Assembly (NCBI GenBank): GCA_964020975.1
Contig: OZ026613.1
Location: forward strand, 120,649,685-120,713,684
Direction of reading: 5' to 3'
DNA length: 64,000 nucleotides
Origin: Hermodice carunculata
Lineage: Eukaryota; Annelida; Polychaeta; Eunicida; Amphinomidae
Below the pieces are notes generated by a model that was not told where the DNA came from, made no database searches, and was given only the letters and a program-made list of their open reading frames with translations. The position numbers and the translations under genes were made by a program. This document shows, in pieces, positions 22,063 to 33,156 of this stretch (the first letter of the stretch is position 1; each line of letters opens with the position of its first letter).

Positions 22063-22211
22063 TTCTAATGGAGGGTAAATTGACCCTTTTCCCTTCAAAC
22101 CAACCAAAACTAGCTGGAGATAAATTATCTGATTCCATAGTTTTCATTTTATTGTTAAATGAAAAAGAGAATGAGAGTCATAGACATGTTTATCAGGATG
22201 CCGTGACCCAG

Positions 22212-22278
22212 GTCAACAGTTTTGATGGGGGTGTACTAAGCACTCAGCACTCAACCTACACCCAGGCCAGTTGTTGAC
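22212..22278. repeat. Degenerate hairpin related to the TTAA MITEs
   Basis: GGTCAACAG ... GTTGACC with partial pairing of GGGGGTGT and ACACCC. It is followed by TCTTGATAA, as is the hairpin at 13272. MITE ends are not recognisable. Confidence 0.45.
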
Positions 22279-22321
22279 CTGTCTTGATAAAAGGAGAAAG
22301 GGGGATGGGCTTTTCATTTTT

Positions 22322-22392
22322 CTTATCACACCCCTCTATTATCACAGCCCTCTATCATCACAGCCCTCTATTATCACACCCCTCTATTCCCA
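22322..22392. repeat. Short tandem repeat, ~17-bp unit x 4
   Basis: Repeats of CACCCCTCTATTATCA and variants with CACAGCCCTCTA. Confidence 0.8.
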
Positions 22393-22514
22393 ATTGGTGC
22401 TCTATGGTCAATGCTAAGTTTTGGCCTAATCCATCAGAAACAGGTGATCAAGAAAGAGGTTTGTTCCCAAAAGTTTGGATTATCCTGACCTTTGACCTGC
22501 CATATAAACAAACA

Positions 22515-22760
22515 GTTTTAAATACAAAGGTCATCTCAATCTCATCCAATCAAAGTCACTTTTGAATGCAAAGGTCATCTCAATTTATCCAATCAAAGAC
22601 AAGTTGAAATACAATAGTCATCTCAGTCTCGTCCAGTCACAATCAGTTTTAAGTGCAAGGTCATCTCAATTTCATCCAATAAAAAGTCAGTTGTAAATAT
22701 AAAGGTCATCTCAGTTTCATCCAGCCAGTTAGTTTTAAGGACAAAGGTATCTCACTTCAT
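22515..22760. repeat. Diverged tandem repeat, ~55-58 bp unit, ~4-5 copies
   Basis: AAAGGTCATCTCAATTTCATC recurs with substitutions and small length changes, so this is an older array than its neighbours. Confidence 0.75.
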
Positions 22761-22984
22761 GAGGCCAAGTGGATGATAGGAGTCCACGCCAAGAGGTTGA
22801 TAGGACAATGCAGACTGCAGCAGGGTGAGGGAGCTGAGACTTCCTGCAAGCTGTGTCTGACAGGACCATTGAAGCTCCAATAGGCTGTTTGAATCAATTA
22901 GTGTGCTCTATGTTCTTGAATAAGTAATTGTACTTTCATATTGATCTTAACTTGTCGTCAGGATTGTCAATGCAAAAAACTTCC

Positions 22985-23743
22985 AGTCCATCCATAACAG
23001 ACTGTCTAGGAGCACCATGTACCCAGTCCATGCGTAACAGACTGTGTAGGGGCACCATGTACCCAGTACATCTGTAACAGACCGTCTAGGAGCACCATGT
23101 ACCCAGTCCATCCATAACAGACTTTCTAGGAGCACCATGTACCCAGCCCATCCGTAACAGACTGTCTAGGAGCACCATGTACCCAGTCCATCCGTAACAG
23201 ACTGTGTAGGGGCACCATGTACCCAGTCCATCCGTAACAGACTGTGTATGGGCACCATGTACCCAGTCCATCTGTAACAGACTGTGTAGGGGCACCATGT
23301 ACCCAGTCCAATCGTAACAGCCTGTCTAGGAGCACCATGTACCCAGTCCATCCATAACAGACTGTCTAGGAGCACCATGTACCCACTCCATCCGTAACAG
23401 ACTGTCTAGGAGCACCATGTATCCAGTCCATGCGTAACAGACTGTGTGGGGGCACCATGTACCCAGTCCAACCATAACAGCCTGTCTAGGAGCACCATGT
23501 ACCCAGTCCATGCGTAACAGACTGTTTAGGAGCACCATGTACCCAGTCCATCCATAACAGATTGTCTAGGAGCACCATGTACCCAGTCCATCCGTTACAG
23601 ACTGTGTAGGGGCACCATGTACCCAGTCCATCCGTAACAGACTGTATAGGGGCACCATGTACCCAGTCCATCTGTAACAGACTGTGTAGGGGCACCAAGT
23701 ACCCAGTCCATCCGTAACAGACTGTGTAGGGGCACCTTGTACC
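22985..23743. repeat. Minisatellite, 40-bp unit x 19
   Basis: An exact 40-bp period with units containing AGGAGCACCATGTACCCAGT. Variants GTCTAGGAG and GTGTAGGGG are interspersed. Because 40 is not a multiple of three, each frame reads through three successive phases; the minus-strand peptides repeated every 40 residues are products of this. Confidence 0.97.
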
Positions 23744-24045
23744 CAGTTTAAAAACTCAAAAAGTAGGCAAATAAATAAATGAAAAAAAGAAGCATTATTT
23801 CTGGAGTCATTAAAAGTTAGATTCATGCATAAAAATGATGAGAACCAATTGAAGCTGAAGGTTGCTATTACAGTGATTGCATTGAGAGGATAGGAGTAGA
23901 TGAAAGTTTAATTTTTCTCTCTGCATACACTAATGGCAGTTTGCTCACTGCTTGCTGTTCAGTGGAGTGCCAATATATTACAAGTAAAAATGCATGTAAT
24001 TGAGGGGGAATTGCTTAAGGGTAATCTGTATGAAAATGGTCACCA

Positions 24046-24051
24046 TTTATT
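24046..24051 (-). promoter_or_regulatory. Candidate polyadenylation signal
   Basis: AATAAA on the minus strand, 28 bases downstream of the stop codon of the possible exon at 24079-24329. Confidence 0.4.
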
Positions 24052-24078
24052 CAAATTAGTGTAATTACATATAACATG

Positions 24079-24329
24079 TTATCTTATTGATTTAAAATTT
24101 TGAATTATGTCAACAAGACTGTTCTTTGATACTTCATCGTCAGATTGTAATTGAGGTTCTGTATCAAATTGATGCAATAATTGAGCCAGAGGAGATGACA
24201 TTTGAGCAATTATGTGCTCAGCCTTGAAGAGAAAATCATAAACATTTGAGAATGTCTGCATCAATACATGGTCCGAATCCATAACTGTTTCATGGGGAAG
24301 ATACATATTGACCCTGTGCTTTGGGTTAA
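24079..24329 (-). CDS. Possible terminal exon of an unknown host gene
   Basis: About 83 codons on the minus strand end at TAA 24079-24081. The peptide has normal protein composition with an amphipathic central stretch (TFSNVYDFLFKAEHI, SSPLAQLLHQF) and an acidic segment (QLQSDDEVSKNSL) before the C terminus. A good 3' splice site, a pyrimidine-rich run ending in ACGAG, falls at 24330-24331. An AATAAA lies 28 bases past the stop, giving a short 3' untranslated region. I do not recognise the family. No upstream exon could be linked. The agreement of acceptor, composition, stop and poly(A) signal makes this the best single-exon candidate in the window. Confidence 0.45.
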
Positions 24330-24632
24330 CTCGTTGAAATGAAAGTAGGAGGCAAGTTGTTGTCATTGCCATGTAACTGAGTGTCATTGATGATGGACAA
24401 CAGGTCACCAATGACCAGTGGAGTCCAGCCCTGTCTGGGTGTAGTTGTTAATGTGAGCCTCAGCTCCATCACTGCCAGATGTTAAGGCCTGCAGTGGAGC
24501 ATTGGAATAGCAGGTCAGATACACCCTGACATGTGGAAAGGGTCAGTGGAGTATTGGAATAGCAGGTCAAAGGTGCTAGTGCCTGCCAAATGGTAAATTT
24601 TCATCAGTTACCTCATACATTGAGAGACAAAG

Positions 24633-24906
24633 TGACCCCAATAAGGGGTACAAACAATGACCCCAATAAGGGGTACAAACAATGACCACAATAAGGGGTA
24701 CAAACAATGACCACAATAAGGGGTACAAACAATGACCCCAATAAGGGGTACAAACAATGACCACAATAAGGGGTACAAACAATGACCCCAATAAGGGGTA
24801 CAAACAATGACCCCAATGAGGGGTACAAACAATGACCCCAATAAGGGGTACAAACAATGACCCCAATGAGGGGTACAAACAATGACCACAATAAGGGTTA
24901 CAAACA
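24633..24906. repeat. Minisatellite, 25-bp unit x 11
   Basis: Units containing AATAAGGGGTACAAACAATGA with ACCCC/ACCAC variants. Minus-strand frames give Val/Cys/Pro peptide repeats, not genes. Confidence 0.95.
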
Positions 24907-25049
24907 GTGTGTCAGTGATATGCTACATTCTATTTCCACTGCCACTATTTGAGGTGATTCTTACCCTAAACAGAGTAAGAGTTTTAATGTCAAGCTGTGG
25001 GGGACTGGGGTGGGGGGCCTAGTACCGGCAGCTTAACCTACACCTGGAA

Positions 25050-25381
25050 CAGGGGTAGAAATTAACTGATTTTAACCAGTAGCTAGGGTTTGCTACCAAG
25101 TTTAAATTTTGGTAGCAAATCTGAGAACAGGGTAACAAATTAAGAGGGTTTGGCAAGCGCCCACCTGGGGTGTGTGAAGCCATGCCCCCCCCCCCGAAAA
25201 TACTGAAATTTAGCATGCAAATTGATGCACTCTGATGCACTTTTTGACAGAAACTGATTATGTGATTTTTGACCCGCAATATTTTGGCAGCAAAGGTTTG
25301 CTACCGCACAACAAATACTGGTAGCAGATCATAAAAGTTGGTAGCAAATGCTGCCAGTGCTGCCCCTAATTTCGACCCTTG
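25050..25381. mobile_element. hAT-like MITE, 332 bp, 5-bp target duplication
   Basis: Ends CAGGGGTAGAAATTA (25050) and TAATTTCGACCCTTG (ending 25381), inverted repeats with two or three mismatches. Flanked by TGGAA on both sides (25045-25049, 25382-25386). Internal modules GGTAGCAAAT and TTTGCTACC recur inverted. No coding capacity. Confidence 0.7.
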
Positions 25382-25427
25382 TGGAATGTTCATGCTGGTT
25401 TGGCTTTTTTTGCGTCGTGAGCCCACC

Positions 25428-26170
25428 ATATAGTTCCTATATATAATCTTGCTTGGGATTGCACATGGGTGACCTTGACATATTTTTCAAGGTCACTTGG
25501 GCACGTTATCAAAAATTGACGTGGACCCAATAACTCTGCAAGGATTTGACTTAGGAGGTTGAAATTTTGCATGATTATGTACCATAATATGAACTAGGTT
25601 TGGATTGTCGATTGGTGACCTTGACCTATTTTCAATGTCACATGGCCACTTTTCAAAAATCATTGCAGATGCACTCAAGAAAGATTTGACTTAAAGAGGT
25701 TGACATTTTGTGTGATTATGTTTCTATGTAAGATTTTGTAAGACCTTGCTTGTAACTGCAGATGTATGACCTTGACCTATTTTTCAAGGTCAAATGGGCT
25801 TTTCGTCAAAAATCAACGTGGATGTGATAACTCAAGAAAGATTTGACTTGGGAAGTTAGAATTTATATAAGACCTTCCTTGGGATTGCAGATGGGTGATC
25901 ATGACCTATTTTTTAAGGTCACATGGGCATGTCATTTAAAATCGACAACTCAAGAAAGATTTGACTTGAGAAGATGAAATTTTATGTGAAGATGTTCCTA
26001 TGTAAGACCTTGCTTGGGATTGTAGATGGGTGACCTTGACCTTTTTCAAGGCCACATGGCCACTTTTTCAAAATCATTGCAGACACACTAGTGAAAGATT
26101 TGACTTACAGAGATTGAAATTTTGTGTGATTATGTTTCTATGAAAGACTTGTAAGACCTTGCTTGTGAGT
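25428..26170 (+). repeat. Tandem ~148-bp cores with GACCTTGACC motifs, ~5 units
   Basis: Units start near 25448, 25597, 25745, 25874 and 26009 with CTTGCTTGGGATTGCAGATG. Each holds GGTGACCTTGACCT followed by TTTTCAAGGTCAC, an inverted pair of nuclear-receptor-like half sites. Two units are shortened to about 130-135 bp. Similar cores occur inside the hairpin-capped repeats, but no hairpin end is visible here. Confidence 0.8.
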
Positions 26171-26760
26171 AGTGAAAGTGAAAATTTGCTGGGACAATGA
26201 GCCGCTATAAGAGTGTGCTTGTACTTCTACATGGGTAATCTTTGCTTAGTCTTGAGAATGTGAATAAGCATTAAAATGCCGAATAATAAATGCAAATGTA
26301 AGAATGGGTAATTTCTTTGAAATAAAGCAAATAATCTTATAAAGGGAAGGCTTGAATACTTTTGCTTGCAGTGATGATAATGAACCGTGTCATTTCCAGC
26401 TATAGCTGCCTAGGCTTTGCTGGGCTTAGCTGGCAGCTGAAATGTCTCGGGAATAAAACATGGTACATGTTCGTTGGTAGCTGGCATAGATTTTCTACGG
26501 GGGACACAAGTCGCTGTTACTTGTAGGTCTATAAAAACTGTTCTGTGCTCAAATGATATTTTGATGTTTGTCTCCATCAAAGAGCAAATGACTGTCTGAT
26601 GGCCTTCCTTTGCCAGCAATCAACATCAGCTCTCTTGGTGTTATCTGCATCAGCCGATCTGAGGCTGCTGTAGTGCTCTCATGTTCAGTATCAAACGACA
26701 GGTTGAGCCAGCTCCAATAAATGTAGTCTTCAACATTCCACCCAGAGCTGTGGTCTGGTA
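26171..26760. other. No recognised feature
   Basis: No coding or repeat signal; AT-rich. Confidence 0.35.
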
Positions 26761-26788
26761 GTGACCCTTTCCCCCTTGAATTAAGATT

Positions 26789-26984
26789 GCGTCAACAGCT
26801 TTCCCTGGCATGGGTTGAGCCCTAAGCACCCAACCCATGCCAGGGAAAGCTGTTGACGCAGTCTTCCTTCGAGGGGAGAATCTATTGTCCAACTCACACC
26901 AGGGAATCCTGTTGATGCAGTCTTCATTCAAGGGAAGAATCTGTTGTCCAACCCATGCCAGGGAAAGCTGTTGACGCAGTCTTC
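26789..26984 (+). repeat. Perfect hairpin plus two extra right arms
   Basis: A 29-bp perfect stem (26789-26817 with 26831-26859), arms starting GCGTCAACAGCTTTCCCTGG, loop of 13 bases. The right arm and following bases recur at 26889 and 26948, a 59-bp period. The third copy is identical to the first over about 35 bases while the second has diverged. Related to the hairpin at 13272. Confidence 0.85.
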
Positions 26985-27101
26985 AGTCATGATGTGTGTC
27001 ATGTTATCAAGATAGATCTCATCTGAATTCTTGCACTTATTGTTTGACTCTACTCTTGAAATTAGTCAAAAAAGACGACATTTGAGGGCCAGCTGGTTTT
27101 T

Positions 27102-27137
27102 TTTTTTTTTTTTTTTTTTTTGGGGGGGGGATGGGGG
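27102..27137. repeat. T-run followed by G-run
   Basis: About 22 T then 8 G, then a purine-rich stretch. Confidence 0.9.
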
Positions 27138-28123
27138 TGGGGAGAGGAGAAAAGTTTCAGGCAGGTGATTGGACCAAACTATGTGGTGTTTTAGAGACCA
27201 CCCCATGTGCCAGCCAGTGGTGATGTAACTGGCCTTGAGTGACACACTTAGGGCAGGCAGGTGTGACAGTAAAGTGACACTTGGTTGTTACCCTAGGGTA
27301 ACAGCTTGGTTTTGGTATGCCTTAGGTCAACAGCTTTCCTTTCAGCATGCCCTAGGTCAACAGTTTTCTGTTCCAGCTGGAGGTCAGCTGACATGGAAAT
27401 GGTAGCACTGGGGATCTCATAAACATTTTTAAAGGTGGGGTTCTGTGTAGGGAGGACTGCATGTATGTCTGTATGATATCACCTCAGCAAAATATAAGGG
27501 CCAATGTGACATCATGAGAGACTACCAGAAACTGCCTAAAGACCAACAGCAACTGCCAAGGACTGCTAGAGCAGCTCTAATTTGTAACAGGACCATGGAA
27601 GAATAAAAACTGGAGAGTAATCTAAGTTTATGCTGGACTTCAGAGTTCTTAATATCCCAGACCTGGGACCCTCTAGCTCACACTAAATGACGATTCCAAC
27701 AAGCGAGTGAGCTGATTCCCCAAAGCTCCCACAGTTTCTACTTCACCCCCTCCCACACTTAATATTAAATAATATTTATTGGAAAACTATATATCTGAGA
27801 TGATCAGAATCTTACACACTTTCATCCAATCTGAACACATGAATATCAAAGAATAAAAACATGTCAATGTCCCTGATCAAATATATCACCCGCCATACCC
27901 TGCTGTCGTGCCAAAGATACTTCAACTTTGACTGAAACTTGTCAAAAGTAATGATTTGTGTGGTTGGACTTTGTCTTTTGTTTTGACAACTCCATACCAG
28001 TCTGACAGTTGAAGCTGGAGAACTTAAAATTTTCACTCACTGGCAACTTAGACCAGGGCAGATGGTAAGAACAAACTGAGGCAATTAAAAACCAAACAGT
28101 ATTAACGGTTATTATAAACAATA
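27138..28123. other. No recognised gene
   Basis: Contains two arm-like GGTCAACAG sequences near 27325 and 27355 without a matching inverse. Otherwise nothing supported. Confidence 0.35.
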
Positions 28124-28361
28124 TTCATCCTTAAAGCACTGATTTAAGAATGAGTCAACAGCTTTCCTCAGGGCACTGCTGGCAAGGTGTGCAAAGTGCC
28201 CTGAGGAAAGCTGTTGACTAAGACTACTTTTTGCTTTAGACTAGACTTGCTGGTATTTGAATGGAAGGTATTTTAATGAGGAATTTGAATCCTTTAACGA
28301 TTATATGTTTAACGGTAACAAGAAAACAATTGGAGCCACGATTAGCACTGGTTTATAGTTA
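28124..28361 (+). mobile_element. TTAA-type hairpin MITE, copy M2 (~238 bp)
   Basis: The ends are eroded (TTCATCCTTAAAGCACTGATT on the left, AGCACTGGTTTATAGTTA on the right) but align with those of M1. The hairpin at 28154-28218 has perfect 24-base arms (GTCAACAGCTTTCCTCAGGG...) and a 17-base loop. The body is nearly collinear with M1. Confidence 0.75.
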
Positions 28362-28730
28362 TTCTAAATCTCCTTCCAAAGCAGCTGTTGCCAAACAAGA
28401 ATTGAAGAAGACAAATAACAAACTGCTGTGATCTAATGTTTTAACTTTCCCTTCAACTGAATTCCTGAAGTAAAACATCTTTATACCCAAAATATTCCCT
28501 CAGACACAGAAAATAATAAATTTCACATTGGGGCCTATATTTTGCCTGCATGATAATAACCTATTTCTGAAATACTATTAATATGAAGGCACTTTCTTTA
28601 TTACTAAAGATTTTTGAAAAAAAATATGTTGACATGCGGAGTTCACTTCCAGGTGTTGCAAGACCTGTACCCATCATAAACTGCATCTTTGGGGTCTTGC
28701 AGGTCTCAGAACAATCAACATTGTAGGTAT
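28362..28730. other. No recognised feature
   Basis: AT-rich sequence without supported features. Confidence 0.35.
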
Positions 28731-28912
28731 GAGCATCTCCCTGTACAGTCGTGTGGTTTTGCAGAAGCAAACAGCTCCCTGTACACTCATGTGGTATTAT
28801 AGATAAGAGAGTCTCCCCGTACAGTCGTGTAGTATTGCAGATACAAGCATCTCCTTTCAGTCATATGGTATTGTGGATATGAGCATCTCCCTGTACAGTC
28901 ATGTGGTATTAG
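28731..28912. repeat. Diverged minisatellite, ~42-45 bp unit, ~4 copies
   Basis: GAGCATCTCCCTGTACAGTC recurs with substitutions and indels. Confidence 0.85.
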
Positions 28913-29092
28913 TAACATTGCTTACTGTTCTGCTTATGCTTGAAAAACTGAAAAGTCGGGGTGCAGCATCTGAAGGGATTTTCTCTGGATCAACATGAGA
29001 GAGCATTGAACTTTGTGTGATGCAAAATACCAGGCTGCCTGTGGCAACACAGACTACAGGGGGGGCCAGAGATAGATAGATATTGAAGTGGA

Positions 29093-29176
29093 GGCGGGTT
29101 AGCAGGGCACCAGGCAGAGAGGGTGGTTAGCAGGGCACCAGGCAGAGAGGGTGGTTAGCAGGGCACCAGGCAGAGC
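29093..29176. repeat. Short tandem repeat, 28-bp unit x 3
   Basis: GGTTAGCAGGGCACCAGGCA repeated three times with almost no change. Confidence 0.9.
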
Positions 29177-29794
29177 TGCAGATTGAAGGGAACAAATTTT
29201 TAGGCAAAGGAGAGGCATTTATTGAATGCATTGGTTTCAGGATAGATGACCGTAGCTATGTGCTTTTGCTGTTGTTGCTTAGGCAGAATGATTACGATGC
29301 TGTGTGTCAGTAGAACGCTGGTATATGAGAGTATTGGCTCAGTACAACCCTGCAGTGGATTACGGCCGTTCAGCAGTAGGTGCAATGGGTAATGAAGTCT
29401 GCCTGTGGCGTGCAGTGGCAGTCAGCCGCGGTCTTTTACTCCTTCCCTGATAACCTGTAAGTGCTCGCATCTCTTACATCTTCTTGTACCCACAATCCAA
29501 TCCTTCAAATCTGCCAAAAGTCACATTGAATTTGGCCTCAATTATGTAGTTACTGGGTGATTCAAAGAGGCAGGCGAGATTGTCTGTGCTAAGACAGGCT
29601 CTGAGATTGTCTGTACTAAGACAAGCTCTGTTGCAGCTTTGCTGCTGCTGATGTTGGTCTATGTTCATGTGGATAGTATTAATTCACAGGCGTAAAGCAC
29701 ACGAATGATATTGTCAGCTGGATAGGGCCCTGAAGTACAGGGAGAAGTGGAGGACAAAAATCTAGTGAGGAGATTCTGACAGGACAAAAGAGGC

Positions 29795-30092
29795 AGTCAC
29801 ATGAGGAGACTGTAACAAGACAAAGGTATTGAAGTCACATGAGGAGATTGTAACAAGACAAAGGTATTCAAGTCACATGAGGAGATTGTAACAAGACAAA
29901 GGTGTTCAAGTCACATGAGGAGATTGTAACAAGACAAAGGTGTTCAAGTCACATGAGGAGACTGTAACAAGACAAAGGTATTCAAGTCACATGAGGAGAC
30001 TGTAACAAGACAAAGGTATTCAAGTCACATGAGGAGATTGTAACAAGAAAAAGGTGTTCAAGTCACATGAGGAGATTGTAACAAGACAAAGT
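29795..30092. repeat. Minisatellite, 38-bp unit, ~8 copies
   Basis: Units containing GTCACATGAGGAGATTGTAA; variants GACTG/GATTG and TATTC/TGTTC. Confidence 0.95.
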
Positions 30093-30589
30093 TTGTTCAA
30101 ATGGCATGGTCATTCAATATACATTTAATTAAGTTAAATGTATCAATAATTCAAGTGTTAAATCAGTTTTTCGGAATTCTGCCCAAGTTGATGGTAGTCT
30201 ATTTGACTGAAGAGTCCCAGGATAACTGTACATATGGGCCCCCTAACAAACAAGGGACAAAACATTGTTGATTACATCTTTGCATCAGAATAGATTAGGA
30301 AAGGAAACTCTTAAATGAGAGAAAAGGCATGGAGAGATAAACGTTTAGAATATGATTTTAATTTTTGCTAAATTTTTGGATTCACTGTAGTTTCTACATT
30401 TTCGTGTATGCAATACTGCCTTCCATGATCCCACAATACCATACTCTGGAGAAGAAAAAAAAAGTGTACTTCCTATTGGCTAAATAAAATTCTGTTTCAA
30501 GAGAACCTGTCTCAAAATGTCATCTCAGACGACAAACAAGGGGCTCTTTCTGCCCAAAAAGTCTTGAAACTGACTCATGTGCATGTTGT
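30093..30589. other. No recognised feature
   Basis: AT-rich sequence; nothing supported. Confidence 0.35.
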
Positions 30590-30712
30590 TGTCATGGCTT
30601 GAAACTCCACGTGACGCCAACTGTCCAATCATATAGCTCTGTTTGTGTGACATCATAGAGACTTGCCACGGGAACTTCCACCAATATGGCGGATTCTCAT
30701 ATGTAGACAGAC
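30590..30712. promoter_or_regulatory. Promoter-like motif cluster
   Basis: Within 120 bases: CCACGTGACGCCA (E-box overlapping a CRE-like TGACG), TGTCCAATCATA (CCAAT box), GTGACATCATAG (CRE-like) and CACCAATATGGCGGAT (CCAAT box with YY1-like ATGGCGG). No confirmed exon follows on either side. The minus-strand open stretch 30525-30821 overlaps it and may be a repeat-derived frame. Motifs were read by eye. Confidence 0.3.
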
Positions 30713-30821
30713 CGCTTTGGCAAAGTAACTGGGACAAAAAAGCAAATTTATGAGGTGTTAACTTAAAAAAAGTACGGCGGCATTCACGATCAGAACTTAT
30801 TGGAATGAATGACGGCTGCAT

Positions 30822-31450
30822 GTAGCTGAATGCTGGGATTTTGTGCTCTGAGAATGACCTACTGTGAACTGTGCAAGCTTTGTGTGTTCCGTCTTGAATT
30901 AAATGTTGGTGGCAGTACTGAAAATATAAATATATAGTTCCATTTGGGAACTACAAACAGGTGGCCTCCAAACTACTGAGGAGTTTGTTTCAAACTAAAC
31001 AGGTCTCTTTGAAATAAAATTAAAAGGTATCAGATTTTTAAGCTTTGTCCAGTCTGACTTTCCTGAAACTGGTAAAAAACAGATTTTGTTAACTTGAAGA
31101 ACGGAAAATCAAGAAACAATTTGCAGAAAACTGACATCCTTACCTTAATATGCATAATATTTTACAATCTTAACATAATCTGCTTTATGGATAGTGATAT
31201 CAGTTGCATTTGGTTGAAATTCTTGTGACTGAAATTACTGAACAGAACATCAGTAGCCTGTGCCGACCCTGAGTCCTGGGAAAATGGCATGTTGCCCCAA
31301 TTTATTGTGACGAAAATGTATTACTCTAGATGGAACAAATTGGGAAATATTTGGCTCAAAGTGCGTCAAACCGCATCACAGACCATCCCAGATTTCAAAA
31401 TTTTCATTTTCTTACTCTTAAGAAAGTTTCTGCCAGAAACCCTGATCTGT
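30822..31450. other. No recognised feature
   Basis: AT-rich sequence with short open stretches; nothing supported. Confidence 0.35.
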
Positions 31451-31835
31451 AATTACATTTTCAACTTCTCCTCCGAAAACATCTGCCAGATTTCACTTCA
31501 AGCTTGGTGCAAATGTACCTTGGGTGGGTTTCTACCAAGTTTTGTTAAAATGGTCACATTTGAGTGATTTTGTATTTTTTATGATTTTTTTTTTTTTCAG
31601 GCAAATCTTAAAAAGCAAAAACAATTGGCCTGTTGGCCAATTGTTTTTGCAATAAATATGTTTAAACCAAAAAGACTTCTTTTCCGAAACTGCTCTCCCA
31701 ATTGCTTTGATAACACACAGGAACACTCCCAGGGACTCCTAGTTTTTAATGTGTCCACCAATGGTGTTGCAGTTTGTTTATATTTTTTATGATTTTTTTT
31801 TGGTGTGTTTTTGCTATTTTTGACTTAGGTGATGA
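31451..31835 (+). mobile_element. Internal fragment of the hairpin-capped repeat
   Basis: Collinear with 54970-55290: TTACATTTTCAACTTCTCCTC, then ACTTCAAGCTTGGTG, ACCTTGGGTGGGTTTCTACC, the CCCAGGGACTCCTAG module and TTTTTGACTT. Neither hairpin end is present. It contains a short palindromic insert at 31615. Confidence 0.7.
31615..31650. repeat. Perfect 16-bp-stem palindrome
   Basis: GCAAAAACAATTGGCC (31615-31630), TGTT, GGCCAATTGTTTTTGC (31635-31650). The other copies of the host repeat lack it at this position, so it was inserted or created by inverted duplication in this copy. Confidence 0.9.
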
Positions 31836-31948
31836 AACTGGATGCAAGAAAGTAAGAAGCCAGGGAAAATGTTCCAGTTCCGTGAAATGAAGAAGTTGAC
31901 ATGCAAGATGTTGTCATGGCCACGTGGCACAATGCTGATGAATTATTG

Positions 31949-32363
31949 ATAAAGCCACCCTTAAAATATTGCCTGTTTACCGTAACTCAATGGACCCAAT
32001 GAATTTAATGCCTATCCAAAAAATTTGGATCCAGAGATTAATACAAGATTTAGACAGCCAATGGATGAGGAGGAAGACGAGCATACACAAAGAGTGGGAC
32101 ACTATCCGCCCACTCACTGTATGTGAGTGGGGTCAATCCATTCACGATCATCTCCACCTCCAAGTGGACTTCCTCTTGTCTTTGCCATAAAGTATGCTAT
32201 ATGCAAGCATTTCCTTTTTTATTTAAGGAATAAATCCTTCATCATAATATGTTATTATCTTAAGAATTTGAGGATTTTGGGAAAAAAAAGGCCCACCTAC
32301 CTACCCCCCAAAAATTAGATTTAAATGTTACAGCAAACCAATATATTTTTAAGGATGGCCTAA
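31949..32363. mobile_element. MITE with GGCCACCC ends, copy 2, carrying an insertion
   Basis: Same ends as the copy at 3661 (AAGCCACCCTTAAAATATTG ... ATATATTTTTAAGGATGGCC). About 185 bases between roughly 32020 and 32205 are absent from copy 1 and interrupt the A/T-rich middle. Confidence 0.65.
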
Positions 32364-32564
32364 TGAATTGAAAGCTGAATATCTCATCATTGTTGCTTTC
32401 AGTAAGGCCTATTGATATATTTCAAAAATGTGAAAAAGAAAAGTGAGTTTGCAAGGTATTTTTTTGTTGACTTCCTGTCAAGTCAGGCTCTGTCCTTTCC
32501 CCATCATGACTTTCATCAGAAATAATGCAATGGAAGAGGTAAGACCATGCAAAAGCCAGGGCTG

Positions 32565-32619
32565 ACAGTGAGGGACAGGCCATGATATATCACAGTGAGG
32601 GACAGGCCATGATATATCA
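32565..32619. repeat. Tandem duplication, 27 bp x 2
   Basis: CAGTGAGGGACAGGCCATGA twice, without differences. Confidence 0.9.
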
Positions 32620-33156
32620 CAAGTTCCATGAAAACAGCTGGAAATAATTCTTTTCAGTGGAAACATTGGATATATTGCATTATTTCATATGTGTACGTTC
32701 TTGTGCATATTTATGCAAATTAAATAAAAGTGTTAGACGAGAAAATCACACTAATATGCCACGTTTTGCCACACCCACAGATGTAAACACAGTGAAAGAT
32801 GCAATTTTTAGCCGTTTAAATGCCTCACATTATCACTTGCACCTACACTATCACTCATTACATTGTGCATCGTCCAATGTGATAAGTAGCTCATTTACTA
32901 TTGTTCTTACAATGCCTTAAATGATGAAAAATCCTCACCTTATATGGTCAGTGGGTTGTTCTGTGCTTCGTTTGTGGCAAGACAAAACATAACCTACTTT
33001 TAGACACTTTGCTTGTTCTTGGGGTTGCTCCTTGGGTACATCCACCTTTGTGGCTGTATTTACCATTTCTGTCTTCCAGTACCCAGGAAACAAAAGTTGA
33101 ACGCATCAGAAGTCTTAACGAGAATGACAGTCTAACAGTGTAGATAGGGACCAAAA

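Noticed and set aside
22035-22277. 80-codon plus-strand frame
   Set aside because: Starts inside a MITE and ends in a degenerate hairpin; no coding support.
22985-23743. Regular 25-40 bp repeats resembling a CRISPR array
   Set aside because: Units are contiguous, with no unique spacers, and the sequence is eukaryotic.
22947-23826. Series of ~70-codon minus-strand peptides with a shared repeat
   Set aside because: Products of the 40-bp array read in successive phases.
30525-30821. 98-codon minus-strand frame over the promoter-like cluster
   Set aside because: Composition and position suggest regulatory or repeat sequence; no motif recognised.
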